NCBI RefSeq assembly: GCF_020379485.1
Contig: NC_063439.1
Location: 8,348,466 to 8,412,465 of the forward strand
Origin: Brassica napus
Taxonomy: Eukaryota > Streptophyta > Magnoliopsida > Brassicales > Brassicaceae
DNA: 64,000 nt
Reading direction: 5' to 3'
Of the stretch, positions 22,786 through 35,391 are shown one piece after another. Each line of letters opens with the position of its first letter. Position 1 is the first letter of the stretch. The notes beneath the pieces are model-generated. The model searched no databases. It was not told where the DNA came from and was given only the letters and a program-made list of their open reading frames with translations. Both the position numbers and the translations under genes were made by a program.

Positions 22786-25700
22786 CTTTTAAATAAGTCT
22801 TGATCTCTAGTTCATAAATCCTACGTGACATTCAAATTAAGTTTTGAAATAAAACTTCTGTTATATGGCATGTGTTTATTTTTCGTATGTGATTTTTCCA
22901 AATGAAATTCCAAAATTAGTTATATTTATAAAAACAATTTGTTAACTGAAAATAATTTAAGCCAATACACAAACGGCAAAATAATACTTTATTGGCCTTT
23001 GAGTTGTAAAGTTATTTAACAATAAACGCATATATTATTATTACTAATAGTTTGAGACTAACTCAATATAAAACAAAGTAATTTAGAGAAAATCATTATT
23101 AACCTAAGATTGTAAGTTAAATATGATTTTTATTTTATGACTAAACATTACATATTGATTAGGAAGTATTAACATAATTTGGCACAAATAAAAAGTATGT
23201 TATGATTACAAAGAAGAAGTAATGGTGGTCTGGTCTCTCATAGGATGCTATCTTATAAGGCCATCCATGCCCCTATTTCGCGGTCAATGCTCAATGGGTT
23301 CCATTTTACTATGTTATGACAGCTATTGTTATGATTAACTAGAGATTTTTTCCGCACTTTGCGCGGATTATGTTTTATAAATTTATTTTATTTATTATTT
23401 GTCGGTTTTTTTCTTTTACATTAACTTCTTGTTTTTCCAATATTAGTTTTTCTTAATTTAAACTTATATGTTTATAATTTTTTCTTTTTCTTGTTGTAGA
23501 TGGAGAATTATATTTTTTTAATGATGGTTTTTTGTATGTGACATAAACTTTTTGAAAATTTAAAATAATGCTATATATAGTACGATTAACACATTAAAGA
23601 AGAGAAACATATTCATGTACAGTTTACACAGGTTTTATATGCATAATTTTAAACATTATATATGTATATATTATAAGTTTGAAACATGTAAATGCTTTCT
23701 AAAGCTAAATACTTGTTCTGAGTTTACATAACTTATCGAAAGTTTAATCTCTTTTTAAATTCAAATCACATAAGAAAATATCAAAAAGTCAGTATAGATG
23801 AGTTTTTTGGGCTTTTAATTCAACACTGAAAAATTACATGAATCAGATAACAACAGTTTTATAAACAACTGGATAAAATTTGACCGAACCAAAGATTTTC
23901 ACACAATATGTTCTTTTTTCTTCGAATTGCGAAGAGCCTATAGGCACAAGAAAAAAATCATAATTTTTGTTTTCACTTATATAATATTTTTTCTCCTTTA
24001 CACACAGAGTTTATTACACTGCTATAAGCAATGGAGAACTCTATTCATATAAGATTCACATCTATGCATTTTGACAAAGAAGAATTTTAGCCATCTTTAG
24101 TTTCGGAATGGACCAACTTCAGTCATGTACACTATATTTTCTCTATGATTCAAATCTTACAATTTTAATATATGTGCAGATTTCCATGTGAAAAAGTACG
24201 CACGTCATCTATCATTCAACCTATTACTTTTTCTAAAGTAAACACTATAATTCTCGTTTGGTTAGCTCCATAAACTAATCTCTTTGGATCAGTTTACTAA
24301 AAAATATGGATACAAATGTCAGAAAAGAATATAAATATTATCAACAACAAATATTGGCACAAGACTATTTGGTTTAAGGAACATAGATTGTGTTGGCCTT
24401 AAAAATTGACAAGGAGTGACGAAATGACAAAACAGTCTTTACCGCACAAAAAAAAAAAAAAACTTTCTAGATTACACCTACACGTAGGTTAAAAAGCGAA
24501 ACGGGTTTCTAAGAGATTATAGGGTGGCTTAGCAATGATTAACCTAGTAATAATCCCCCCCAAGGTACGTGAAGGTGGCTATGGAAGAATTGGCAAATGA
24601 GTGGCTTAGTATTTCTGACACAAGGTCTGCATGGAAAGTAAAATCACATCAAAAGATTATTTCTGACCCAAGGTCTGCATGGAAAGTAAAATCACAGCAA
24701 AAGATCTGGATACATGTATAAAGATTGTATGGAGAGAGAGAGAGAAACTTCATGGCTCTCAAACAAATTTGGTAACGATCAACTTTGTAACACTGAGGCC
24801 TTGAACGATAAGGCGGCAAACATAACGCAGTGAGGAAAGAATAATATGTTACCATTCACTAACATTTTTTGGCTTTTACTTTAACTTAAAAAAGTAATTA
24901 ATTTAAAAAGAAAGTGAAGTGCAGGATGGAAACGTCGTTAAACCGCAGCTAAAATTGGAAGAAGCTAAAGCTATGATTAATCCCGATCTTTTAATCAGGA
25001 TTATTAGCTTCAGTTAAAAGACGGTCTGTAGCTTTTAACTAAGAAAAAATATGAACCATCTCTTAAATAAGAAATATAAGAGATGTCGCTTAGCCGAAAA
25101 ATGTAAAAACAAAAAAAATGTCAAATCATAAGTTAAAAACCGTAAATAAAAAACCAGGTTAATCATGCTCTAATATGTTGTGGTTAGTTGTGAACCACAC
25201 CTGTTATTTATAAAAAAAAAAAAAAATTTGTTGAAACAAAAAATTATCTATTAATATTTTATCTACACGATATTAATCCAATGGGGATTGTTTAGTAAAT
25301 AAAACTAATAGGCTAAAGTTAACATAAACAGAAATCAAGACAAGCAGTTTCACACAAGAAACCGAAACATAAGAGGGTGGTCCCCAACAACAAGTCGAAC
25401 CAAAAGAAGAAAGTAGACAAAGATTAAGTCGCTCTGTACAGAGGACACCACCCACAGCGTGAGCGTAAATTGCTAACATGAATAAGTGTTTATCCACAAG
25501 TCTGTCTTAAAGTGTTATTATTTTAATTGGCAGCTACACAGGAAACGTCTGATATTTGAAGAATACGGCAGAAAAATCCTAAACGCAAAAATAGCCTGCT
25601 AAACAAATAGCTGTGCAAAGAAATGTGGGTTAAAGCAAAGTAATGAGCGATTGATTAGTGCTACCCTAAAGAAATATGTTCAGGTGCCTCATCAATTTCC

Positions 25701-26516
25701 TACAATCCCAGCCTGAATAATTTTGTGACTTGGCTAGTTTGAAAAGGAGCTAAGGCAATAAACACTCAGAAACCAGACCAAAATCAAAACATTTGATGAG
25801 TCTTGTGAATAGCACTCTAACAATCAGCATTTCAGGTTTATCAGCTACCCATTAAGCTACCATTACGAGCTTAAAGACCAACCTATGTACAATTCAAAAA
25901 CAGCAAAGAGAAAGTATCTTCTCTCATATCTCAAAAAGAGATGATCTTTTAAAACCCTTTTCCAAGCTTTTTGCTTTTACCCTTTGTGATTGGTTTGGTT
26001 TACAGAAAAGCTTACATGATGGTCATTTACAATCCCAAGCACCTAAGAGGAACAATCTACAAACCCTTCAACCCTTTCCCATGATTGGTCAACCATATCA
26101 ATAGGTTTAAATCAAAGATTCCAGAACCTAACCGTTCTCCAAGACATCCTCTAGAACCCTAAACAAAGCCCATAAGCTACCATCTAAATTGTAGAAACCA
26201 TGGCGTCAATTGATTCGTTATCACCAAAAAAGTCAGTAAATTCAAATTAGATCATCGATACTTTGAGATAAATTTCAAAAACCACAGAAACGCAAGATCT
26301 AATTAGGTCAAAGAAATCATCTTTACCTGTAAAAAAACTCTTCCAAGAACTTCCACAAGACCCAGACACACCGCATGAATGTACAGTTTAGCAATAGGGT
26401 TGAGAAAAAAAAATCTGGGTGGGGTTTCGAAGAGGGAATGGGTCGTTGTGGTGAGGAGGGTGAGAGAGAGAAAAAAATTTACCAATAAGATTTGGCCTAC
26501 AAGTTTAACAAAGTAA
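22786..26516. other. Gene-poor AT-rich region
   Basis: No convincing coding gene. It contains a Helitron-type 3' terminus in reverse orientation at 23339 (CTAGAGATTTTTTCCGCAC TTTGCGCGGAT) with no matching 5' end found, an imperfect hairpin at about 24960-25016, and a short tandem duplication (24612-24706). Sequence at about 25800-26480 resembles a transcribed leader on the minus strand, with a donor-like TTTACAG|GTAAAG at about 26325, but no protein follows. Confidence 0.35.
24612..24706. repeat. 49-bp tandem duplication, two copies
   Basis: TTCTGACACAAGGTCTGCAT at 24612 recurs as TTCTGACCCAAGGTCTGCAT at 24661, followed in each by GGAAAGTAAAATCACA and (A/T)CAAAAGAT. Nearly identical copies, so recent. 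Confidence 0.8.
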
Positions 26517-28579
26517 CTAGATTTTGACCCGCGCTTTTAAAGCGCGGGATAATATTTTGATTAAATTTTTTTATTTAACAGTTACTAAGTTATGGTCTGA
26601 ATTTTATTTTATTTGAGTTTTGACATACTTAACCGAGAGTAATTTATTTTAACTTTTCATAGTGATAGGCATTCAGGTTTAAAGTTCGTCTCAGTTAGGG
26701 TTATTCAGTTTTTAAGTTATTGGGGTTGGGGTGTTAGGACCCGTTTAGGAGAACCATACATTTTTTGAATTAGATCAATTCGGGCGATCTGTAGTTCGAG
26801 TCGGGTTTTTATTTTTTATTAAAACCGAAGTAAGCCGAATTAAAATAGTTAGGCTTTAATTTGGATTTAAAGCAAAAAATACAAAAAACGCAAAAAAAAA
26901 CCCTGAGTTAAACTGAAAACCAGGTAATTCATGTAATTTGGGAGGAGGGGGGGGGGTGGATATTTTTTTTGGTAAATTATATTCTATACAGATATAAATT
27001 AATATTATATTATGTTTAATATTTGGATACCCGTTTGATTTTCAGTTTGGTTTTAGCTCTTTGGATTTAGAAAAATGGGAACCATTCACATTTCTATAAA
27101 TCACGGTTACAAATGGGATGATTAAATAATAAATAATGGGATGAGTAAATAATAAATACTTTCTCAATATATAGTATAGATTATCATATAATATGTATAT
27201 ATATATATATATATATCTGAAATAAAACATAATCGAATATAATTAAAATAAGAATTTTTCGGAAACTTTCAACTAAAAGTCTATTGAATAATACAATATA
27301 TTTTATATCTTAGTGTTTAAAATATTTTATAATTTTAAATCTAAATATAATCAATATTTTTAGGTATATAAAATGTATTTATTATATTTGGGTATAAACC
27401 ATTTAGATATGTGTGAACACTGATTAATTTTTGGTTTTGTTATTTTTTGTTTGGTTTCACTTTTTTTGGTTCTGTTTCAGTTCGTTTTTGGTTTTCAGTT
27501 TATACGCTGAAGCATAAATTTGTTGGTATAATCTTTTTTTTTTGTGCATTTCAAATAATTGATTTATACTCCCTGAGTTCTAAAATAATCGATGGTTTAG
27601 AGTTTGTTTCAAAAATATATTATTTATCTTTCCAGTGCATTTGTTACTAAATAATAATGGTAAATTGTAAACTTATTTATTGAATTTTGATTGGTTAAAA
27701 ATTGTGTAAAATAGTTAATCACAAAAATATGCATTTAATACTAAGATTTAATATGCTTTATTATGAAAATCTAAAAACATGTAACATTTTGAAACAGAAT
27801 AAGTATTTATTACTGTTGTCATTTTTAAAACAGTGATTTCTTAGAATACATGACTGGTTTTTTCTTGGAACATTGATATCATAAAAAAATGTTAGGTATG
27901 ATACTATTTATACATATAGCTTACGCATAGATTTCTGGAACTGCACAAAATACTAATAGGATTATAATTGTAGGAGATTATGGAAGTTCCTATATTTTGT
28001 GGATGGTAATATTTTCTAAGATACTAACAAAATTCGTGGAGTTTAAAACATGTCTCCATATTTACACCAGATATAAATATGGGATATATTTAATTTTGTT
28101 GGCTGATCAAAGCTTAAACCATATTTCTCATGGTTCGTATTTATCATGTTACTCATTTCATCTAGCAACAGATTCAAATAAGTTGGAAATCAATGTTGCC
28201 TCATCTATAAAATTTTGAAAAGTATGTTTATCTATCATTGTAGTCCGTGGAAAGAAACATTGTTTCCTATAAAGTTAATAGGGAAGAAAGTTTATGAGAA
28301 ACTAAAATATAAATAATGTTAATCATGGGTAAATGTGAAAAAAATTTGAAGAGAAAAGTATAGCTCGATCGCTTGTAGGTAAACCATATTTACATTTTTT
28401 CATTTTTTTTCAACATACCATTTATAAAGCTCAAAATCCAGGAAATGAGTACAAAGTTGCTAGTTAACAAAAAAAAGAGTACAAAGTTGCTATGTAAGAT
28501 TAAAAGAAGAGAGTACAAAGTTGTTAAGTTTAGAGGCCAGAAATGCTTTTAAAACAAATGAGAACCACTAACCAAATCT

Positions 28580-28790
28580 GTTTTGGTCTACCGGCGGAAG
28601 TCCTCCCTGAAATCGAACCACTGGTGATGTCTTCGTTTCTTCCGTAAGCCGCGATCTTCCGTAGCCTTGTACTCCCAGAGCAACATCTCTTTTGCTCATA
28701 ATAAATGCTTTTGGACTGAAGAACTTGACTCGCCAGTGATCAAAACACAGGAAAATCTGATAGATCTAAAGAGAGACACATTCTCGGACC
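28580..28790 (-). other. Short unidentified coding-like segment inside the Helitron
   Basis: The minus strand holds a reading frame starting MSKRDVALGVQGYGRSRLTE and running to a TAG near 28570, with higher GC content than its surroundings. It may be a captured exon or part of the Helitron's ancestral gene. I do not recognise it. Confidence 0.25.
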
Positions 28791-29035
28791 GCTCCCATCG
28801 GAGAATGCCAGCCTCTGATTCTCACCTGGGTCAAAAAACCAACTCCAAATCCATTAAATTTCTTCCAAGCAGAGATATTTTACTCATAAGCCGAGTAAAG
28901 ACCGATACTCATATGAAAGAAATATATTTATAGCCATAGATGAAGCACATTGAACAAAAGCAAAGCCTAACAAAAGCAGATTAAAATACTAAATAGATTC
29001 AAGAAAGAGAAACTAAATATAATCCATCTAAATAG

Positions 29036-29190
29036 GGAAGTTCATATATTAAACATAGTTAAAATAGACGATAGGTAGTGAATATAGCTTATATTTTCGT
29101 CTGTAAAAAAAAAGACGCTAAAGTTCACATATTAAATATAGTTAAAATGGACGATAGTTAGTGAATATAGCTTACATTTTCATCTGTTAA
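29036..29190. repeat. Approximately 87-bp tandem duplication inside the Helitron
   Basis: TTCATATATTAAACATAGTT plus AAAATAGACGATAGGTAGTG (29040 on) is repeated as TTCACATATTAAATATAGTT plus AAAATGGACGATAGTTAGTG (29125 on). Each is followed by AATATAGCTTA and TTTTC(A/G)TCTGT. The second copy overlaps the donor side of the RPA-like exon. Confidence 0.75.
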
Positions 29191-29322
29191 GACCATCTCA
29201 AGAGAATAACCATTTTTGAGATTGTTTGACTTCCATGTATGAACCACTTTCACCCGAACTCTCCATGCATATTTGAAAGGTTTAACATCACTCAAGTTAC
29301 AGATTTTGATAACAGAATTCAT
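29176..29322 (-). pseudogene. Helitron-borne RPA1-like OB-fold exon
   Basis: A 49-codon exon opening with ATG at 29322 reads MNSVIKICNLSDVKPFKYAW, then RVRVKVVHTWKSNN and GYSLEMVLTDEN, and ends at a GTAAGC donor. The pattern (DLKPFK.xWxI.VKVLHxWK... E.VLxDE) is the first OB fold of plant RPA70-like proteins encoded by many Helitrons, which bind single-stranded DNA. Nothing downstream continues the protein, so it is a remnant. Its orientation matches the enclosing Helitron. Confidence 0.7.
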
Positions 29323-30358
29323 AAGTGTAGATCAGGGTATAGAGCGTTTGAAGGTTTAGAATGATTATATTTGTTGTGTTTGATTCGATATTTATATATT
29401 TCTTATCGCTAGAAAATTAATAGGATAGTAAACATATTAAAATTGTTTATAATTAGAAATATTCTAGGGATATAGATTATTCGAGATATATTAAGTTACA
29501 ACAATATACTATTTTTGGTTTTCGAGATCTATTAAGTTACAACAATAAAATCTTATTGTTAATCAGTTACAAAAAAAAAATATTATTGTTAATCTCATTA
29601 TTTTATAGAAATATAAGAATTTTGTATATACAAATGTATTCAAAAGATGTTATTTTTTATACCCAACTGTTAAAAAATCAACTTAATATTTTAAATAAAG
29701 TCATGAATTTAAAAAAAAACAGTCCATAGCTAGTTTATAGTTTCGTCTGTATCTGAATAAGCAATTGTTAGTGTTGAAGCTTGCAGAGAAAAGAATTTTG
29801 ATAATATCATGAATTATAGCCAAAGTAAAAAAATCTAATCAAAACCAAGCAAACAAACTAAAACACTAAGTTCGTGTATAAAATATTGTAGCTCGAGGAA
29901 CATGTTGTCGTTGGTTTTGTGTGACCAACATTTTCAATTCTCGTTTGATTCTTTGACCTTGTATTCCCCTGTTTGAGTCAAAGCTCTATATTATTATATT
30001 TCTCTGTTTTCTGTAAACTTTCCTCTAAAGCATAGATATATACATAGTTGGTTAACACGCACAAATTTACAAAAACCGGGTTAACCAAAGGTTATAAACA
30101 TTCGATATATGTTAATTTATATAGCAAGGATAGGAAAGTTATATTTAAATTATAATTACAATGGTAAATTTACTAAAGTAGTGGAAAAAGATCACACAGA
30201 CTTAGGAGGTGGTTATCTGAGATTTATGGAAAATAAAATAAAAAAGAAAACATTTAATTAAAATCATAGCTTAAAAATAATCTAGTGGCAATGTCTTGTA
30301 AATATTGTTGAAACAGGAGGGCACTTCAAAAAATAGCCTTCTGTTTTAATAGTATTGA

Positions 30359-33300
30359 TAGCTTAACACCCGTTCAATTGTGCGAAATTAATGTTATATA
30401 TGAAAAAATATTTTTATATATTATTATGTATTTATATTCATTTACTATTATGTATATAATTAAATTAGAGTAATCACATAAATAAAAGCAATACATCTTG
30501 TTTATTTACGATATCTTTTTTAGTATTTAACTAAATTTCAATGATATGGATATAAATATATAGTATATTTTAACATAAATATTTATTATTAAAAATTCAT
30601 ACTCATACGATAAACACAAAATTTCTAATGTGTGATTTTTTAATACAAATTTCAAAATTAAAATATTAGTGTTTCAATACTTTTCCATACAAATTTAGAA
30701 ATGATCATATTTAAGTATTTTTCTATGTTATATAGTTTAATTTTAAATTATATCTAATATATAATATGAATGTCTAGTGAATGAGACTTCATATTTATAC
30801 AATTTATGATCATTTGTATCTTGTTATTACCAAAAAGTTAAACCATTGATCAAAAAATTTTAGTGTGAGACATTTAACGTTTTTAGTAATTTATAGTCAT
30901 TTTAAAAATTCGAAATATAACATATAATTATTTTTATTATTATATAGTTAATGTGACTGTTTAATATTTTTAATAATATAAAATTAAACAAAAAAAAGTA
31001 AGATACAAAAATTGTTATCATATATTTATTATTCATAATCATTAATTGTCATATACGTTAATCATATTAGGCAATTGCGTAGCTTTTATTTAAGGAAAAT
31101 ACGAGAATGTTTTTTGTACACTATTTATTAATTTAATAGTTAGTTTAATAAAAAGTATATTTTAAGTTAAGATGAACCAACCTATTTTTCTAAAAATTTT
31201 GAATTTCATCATCATAGTGACACGTGACTACAAATATTATAATATTTCTTAATTAATATATAAGAGATATCATTTAACTATAGTAGAGGTATAATGGTCC
31301 AGAATAATTCACCACTATCAAGAATTGCCGAAAATATATATCCACCTAAATACTAAATGAGTCTAATATAGAGAGGGCAAATAATCAAAAATATATGTCT
31401 AATTTTTGTGTCTTCAACCCAAGAAATTAAGAATATAAATACCACATTACACAATAACTCTCTCAACTAATGACGTTTCAGTTGAGATTCTTCTCCTTTG
31501 CAGATTTGTTCTTCACTTTGTATCTTTCTTTGTTTTGTTTCTCTCTTAAACTCTTACTCTTGTTCTCTGTTTCTCTCTGTTTTTGTTTATGCAAGACTTA
31601 GTTTTTCCAAACTGATTTTTTCATTCGTACTTGCATACCTTGTCACAAACGGGAACTTCTTGCTGACACTTACCATACTTCCTTGGTCACTTAAACCTAT
31701 TCCATACTTCTAGTCTTAGACTAATCTTATACTCCAAAGCTTGACTATTCTAACAACTCTTACCAACTCTCTTAGTTTACTCTCTTACCAACTCTGAACT
31801 TAGTTAGCTTACTAACCAACTGACTCTTAACTTGACTACTCACTTCTTAACTACTAGTTACATAACTAACTTCCTTGTTGAGTTTGACCTTGACTTTTCT
31901 TCTTCTTTCTTCCTTCACGTTTCTTGATTCTTTTCTTCCTCTTTTTCTTGCTTGTTTCTTGTGCTTCACGCTTCTTCTTCTCCTCACTGTCTTCACTCTT
32001 TTCATATGCACGTTTTACTCAAGGAATCACTTCTCAACAGTTTCCGAGTATTTCATATCTTTGGCCATAGGGAAACAAAAAGGTTTTTAACATTTTTATA
32101 TTAAAGAAAATTATGAAGGTTCAGAACACATTTGAAAACTTACAGCAAAAAGTCATTAAAAACAAATTTTCGTTTGTATTATATTTCTTCTGTGTTGTGC
32201 TACTATCTTTATTATTTTAACAATATTTAAAATACTTTTTATATTATTTTTGAATTTCTATTAAAATGAATTTAATATTAAAATTAAAAAATAAAAATAA
32301 AGTAAAGAAAAAAGGGAAATTATATGTTTACCACTTTCATGGTACCACTTTTCATTTTTACCATCACTAAAGAGACATTTTCAAAAATACCTTTTTCATT
32401 AAGTGACAAAAGAATCTTATGCCATTGTTATTATATATATAATAAATTATTATTTAAATAAAAAATAAAAAAATAAAAAAATAAAAAAAAAATAAAAAAA
32501 AAAATTCGAATTTTTTATAATTTTTTTTTTGGAAAGTTGTTTTTCGAATTTTTTTTTTTCAAAGTTCTTTTTGAAAAACGAAAATTATGTTTGAAACTAT
32601 TTTTTAAAAAAATTGTATATATTTTTAAGTATTTATTTATATATTTATTAGAATCCTAAATTTCAAATTCCAAAAACCCTACCCCATCTCTCAACTCTAA
32701 ATCCTAAATCTAGATTAGTTAACATTAAGGGTATAATTGTCCTTTACCCTTCATTAAAAGTGAGGGTAAAAGTGGTTAGTGTAAACATGAAAAGTGGTAC
32801 TATAAATGTGCTATTTGTGGCAATTTCCCAGAAAAATATTATGATATTATTGCTAAACAAAAAAATTAATTTTTAATTATATTAATCTATTTATTTTCTA
32901 ATACTTTTTATCAAAACCGTACTACTTTTTCTATTAAAACCGCACTATTATTTTCATCAAAACACTTACCTCTCCCATTCCTCTAATCCCTAATGAAAAC
33001 AAACCTAATCTCATCACCTCATTGCTAATATTGCTGGAATTCCTTCCTAACCAACTAATCTCTTTACCTCATATTCATGGGATTACTTGGATTACTGGTT
33101 CTAAACCGCACTTGAACCGTACCGCATTTTAATTCCATACCGTATTGATATAAAGTTAAAGTATTTGCTATTTATACCAGATAATTATACTAAATTGAAC
33201 CTTGTTACATAATACACGATATTTTGGTGGACTTAAAAGAATTACAGATGATATTTTGAATTTAACATCCCTAATACTCAGCAGAGATGCTTTGTTTTTT

Positions 33301-35391
33301 TTTTTTTGGTAAAAGAGATGCTTTGTTTTGTACCATGCGTTACTCTTATAAGACATCTACATACGAGATTACGAGTCTTAGAAACTTCTGTTCGAATTCC
33401 AACCAAGTCTATTACATTAGAATCCTAATTCAACAAGAATTAATTAGTTTTGGGGTTGGACCGACGCTTCCGTCGACTCAATCCAGTCCAAACAAAAAGT
33501 GGTCCTTTGAGAAGTATTTCCGGTTCATCAGAAAAACCCATCAAACGTACAAATTCAACCTGGAAAGTTTGACAATACGCAATGGAACAACACATGAGAG
33601 GTAAAGTAATAAGTCTAGACGCAGTGCCGATCGTATCCGTCCTCCAGCAACTTCTATATATCAAACATGGATAAAAAACAATGATGACCTACAGCAAACA
33701 AACCTCTAGGCTAATTAGGGGCCTAGAATAATGATAGGAAACACATGCCAAACGATTGTCATAGACAAGCCAGTTAGCCTATGTATTATATATGGTTTCT
33801 TACAAGAGTGTTCTCTTATATATATATATATTTGTGTAATGTCGATGATGACATAAACTCTGGCTGCAGCTTGAGCAGCCACCCTTTCCCCTTTATGAAT
33901 CAATCTAAATTTCTTGTATATCGATGACCGTCTAAGCTATCATTATTATCTTGCTCAATAAAACTCACTTACAAGCTACTTCCCTTTCTATATGTTTGAT
34001 CAATAAATTAACTCATTTGAGCAAGCCACTCTTGTTTTGAATATGTCAACACCTACTCTTCAAGAAAAAAAGCCTAGTTCAATAAATATACATTGAATGA
34101 TTAAGAAAAAAGGAAGAAGAACAACTGTAAACTGGCAATAGTATTCGTCTGCTACATAATTTTTCTTTGTTAATCCCCTACTGCCTTTGTACTGATACTT
34201 CAATATAAAGAAATTTCTCAGCCATTCCTCCTCATTTATCTTTGTTGTTGACTAAAATCGATTTCCTCTCCAACAATTAGCCAACCTCTTTATTTAACCA
34301 TTCACTGCCATGTCGTTTTCTTATCTAGCGAAGGACTTCGTTTTTTGTATATAATAAATTAAGAACGTGTTTACATTTAATCGATACGAAGTTAATTAAG
34401 CAGTACTTATCAACATGTTCCTATTTAGCCTACGTACTTCTTCGATTTCATTCATGCACAACTGAAATCTCATACACGTCAATGAGATTATGATATGCAC
34501 CGACAAGATATTTTGCTAACCATAATCAGACATGAAAATGGACTGAGTTTCCAATTAATTGATTGTCATACACAACAAATACAAGAGAAATTGGTGTGGA
34601 TATCCCAGAAGCCCATATAATTTGTCATATACTTTTGTTTCTTTTTGATATTTTTATGACTATAATACCCTTATTTATATCTCTCTCTTCTCCTTTTTTA
34701 TGTGTTCTAATCACTTTATCTCTCGTACAGATTCTTCAAATCATTTTCTAATTCAACACAAATCTTTATTTTTTTATTTTGATTCTTTTGACACCCATAA
34801 TGTTAATCTTATTATCTCACCCCAATTCCAATGTTTCCAATTTCGACTCACAATCAACTTTTAGATAATATATACGTTAGTAGGTATTTTATTACTTACC
34901 TGCTATTATTTAGATTTTAATAGATTATTAATCGATACATGGAGTGTTAGCTGTTACAAATAGATTTGGAGCTATTTGATAGATAAATAATTAATTGTTA
35001 ATAAATTTATTAACTGATATATGATTTGTTAGTCGATACATTTGTTTGATACATAGATTGTTAGATGATACTAAAATTATTAGCTGATATGTTAGTTGGT
35101 ATGTAGATTGTTACCTGCTATGTAAATATTTAGCTGATAGATCTAGAGTTACTTGTTTTCGATAAAACATGAGGGCATTTTCGTCCGTACAGTGTCAAAA
35201 GGTTACTTTTTTTTAGATTATTCATAATTATGGGCATTCAGCTAATTTGGATCTTAATTGGAGGTATTCAACACATTGTCTCCAAATACAATTCATTTAA
35301 ATTGTTTGTCAATAATCAAATACAATAATTCATCCAAATAAAACTTTACAAGTCTTCAAATAATTAATGAGGCATCCTTTTTATATTTGAA
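30359..35391. other. Intergenic region left of the glyoxal-oxidase-like gene
   Basis: No intact gene recognised. Contents: AT-rich sequence to about 31400; a TATA-like GAATATAAATACC at about 31432 followed by a pyrimidine-rich stretch (31490-32090) with weak open frames rich in Leu/Phe/Ser that look compositional; a MITE (32314-32829); and unremarkable sequence beyond. Short frames at 33287-33664 have no recognisable motif. Confidence 0.4.
32314..32829. mobile_element. MITE of the GGGAAATT family
   Basis: Starts GGGAAATTATATGTTTACCACTTT and ends with GTGCTATTTGTGGCAATTTCCC, giving an inverted GGGAAATT terminus on each side. The inside repeats TACCACTTTTCAT / ATGAAAAGTGGTA in inverted orientation and includes TTAGTTAACATTAAGGGTA. 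Flanks AAAGAAAAAA and AGAAAAATAT are weakly alike. Confidence 0.5.

Larger units (their letters stand above)
26517..30358 (-). mobile_element. Long minus-strand Helitron
   Basis: The left edge A|CTAGATTTTGACCCGCGCT TTTAAAGCGCGGG is a perfect reversed 3' terminus with a strong hairpin. The right edge is AGCCTTCTGTTTTAATAGTATTGA before T, i.e. a 5' terminus TCAATACTATTAAAACAGAAG, the same family as Helitron 1. 3842 bp. It contains an RPA-like OB-fold exon on the same strand (29322-29176). I find no Rep motif or helicase, so it is a deletion derivative. Confidence 0.75.

Noticed and set aside
24960..25016. Imperfect hairpin as a microRNA precursor
   Set aside because: The stem is short and bulged, it lies in MITE-like sequence, and it matches no miRNA I know.
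31498..32090. Hydrophobic frames that might be small secreted or membrane peptides
   Set aside because: The region is pyrimidine-rich, which produces Leu/Phe/Ser in several frames; there is no conserved motif and no splice structure.
33840..33900. CTGCAGCTTGAGCAGCC palindrome-like sequence as a regulatory RNA
   Set aside because: Too short, no extended fold and no known match.
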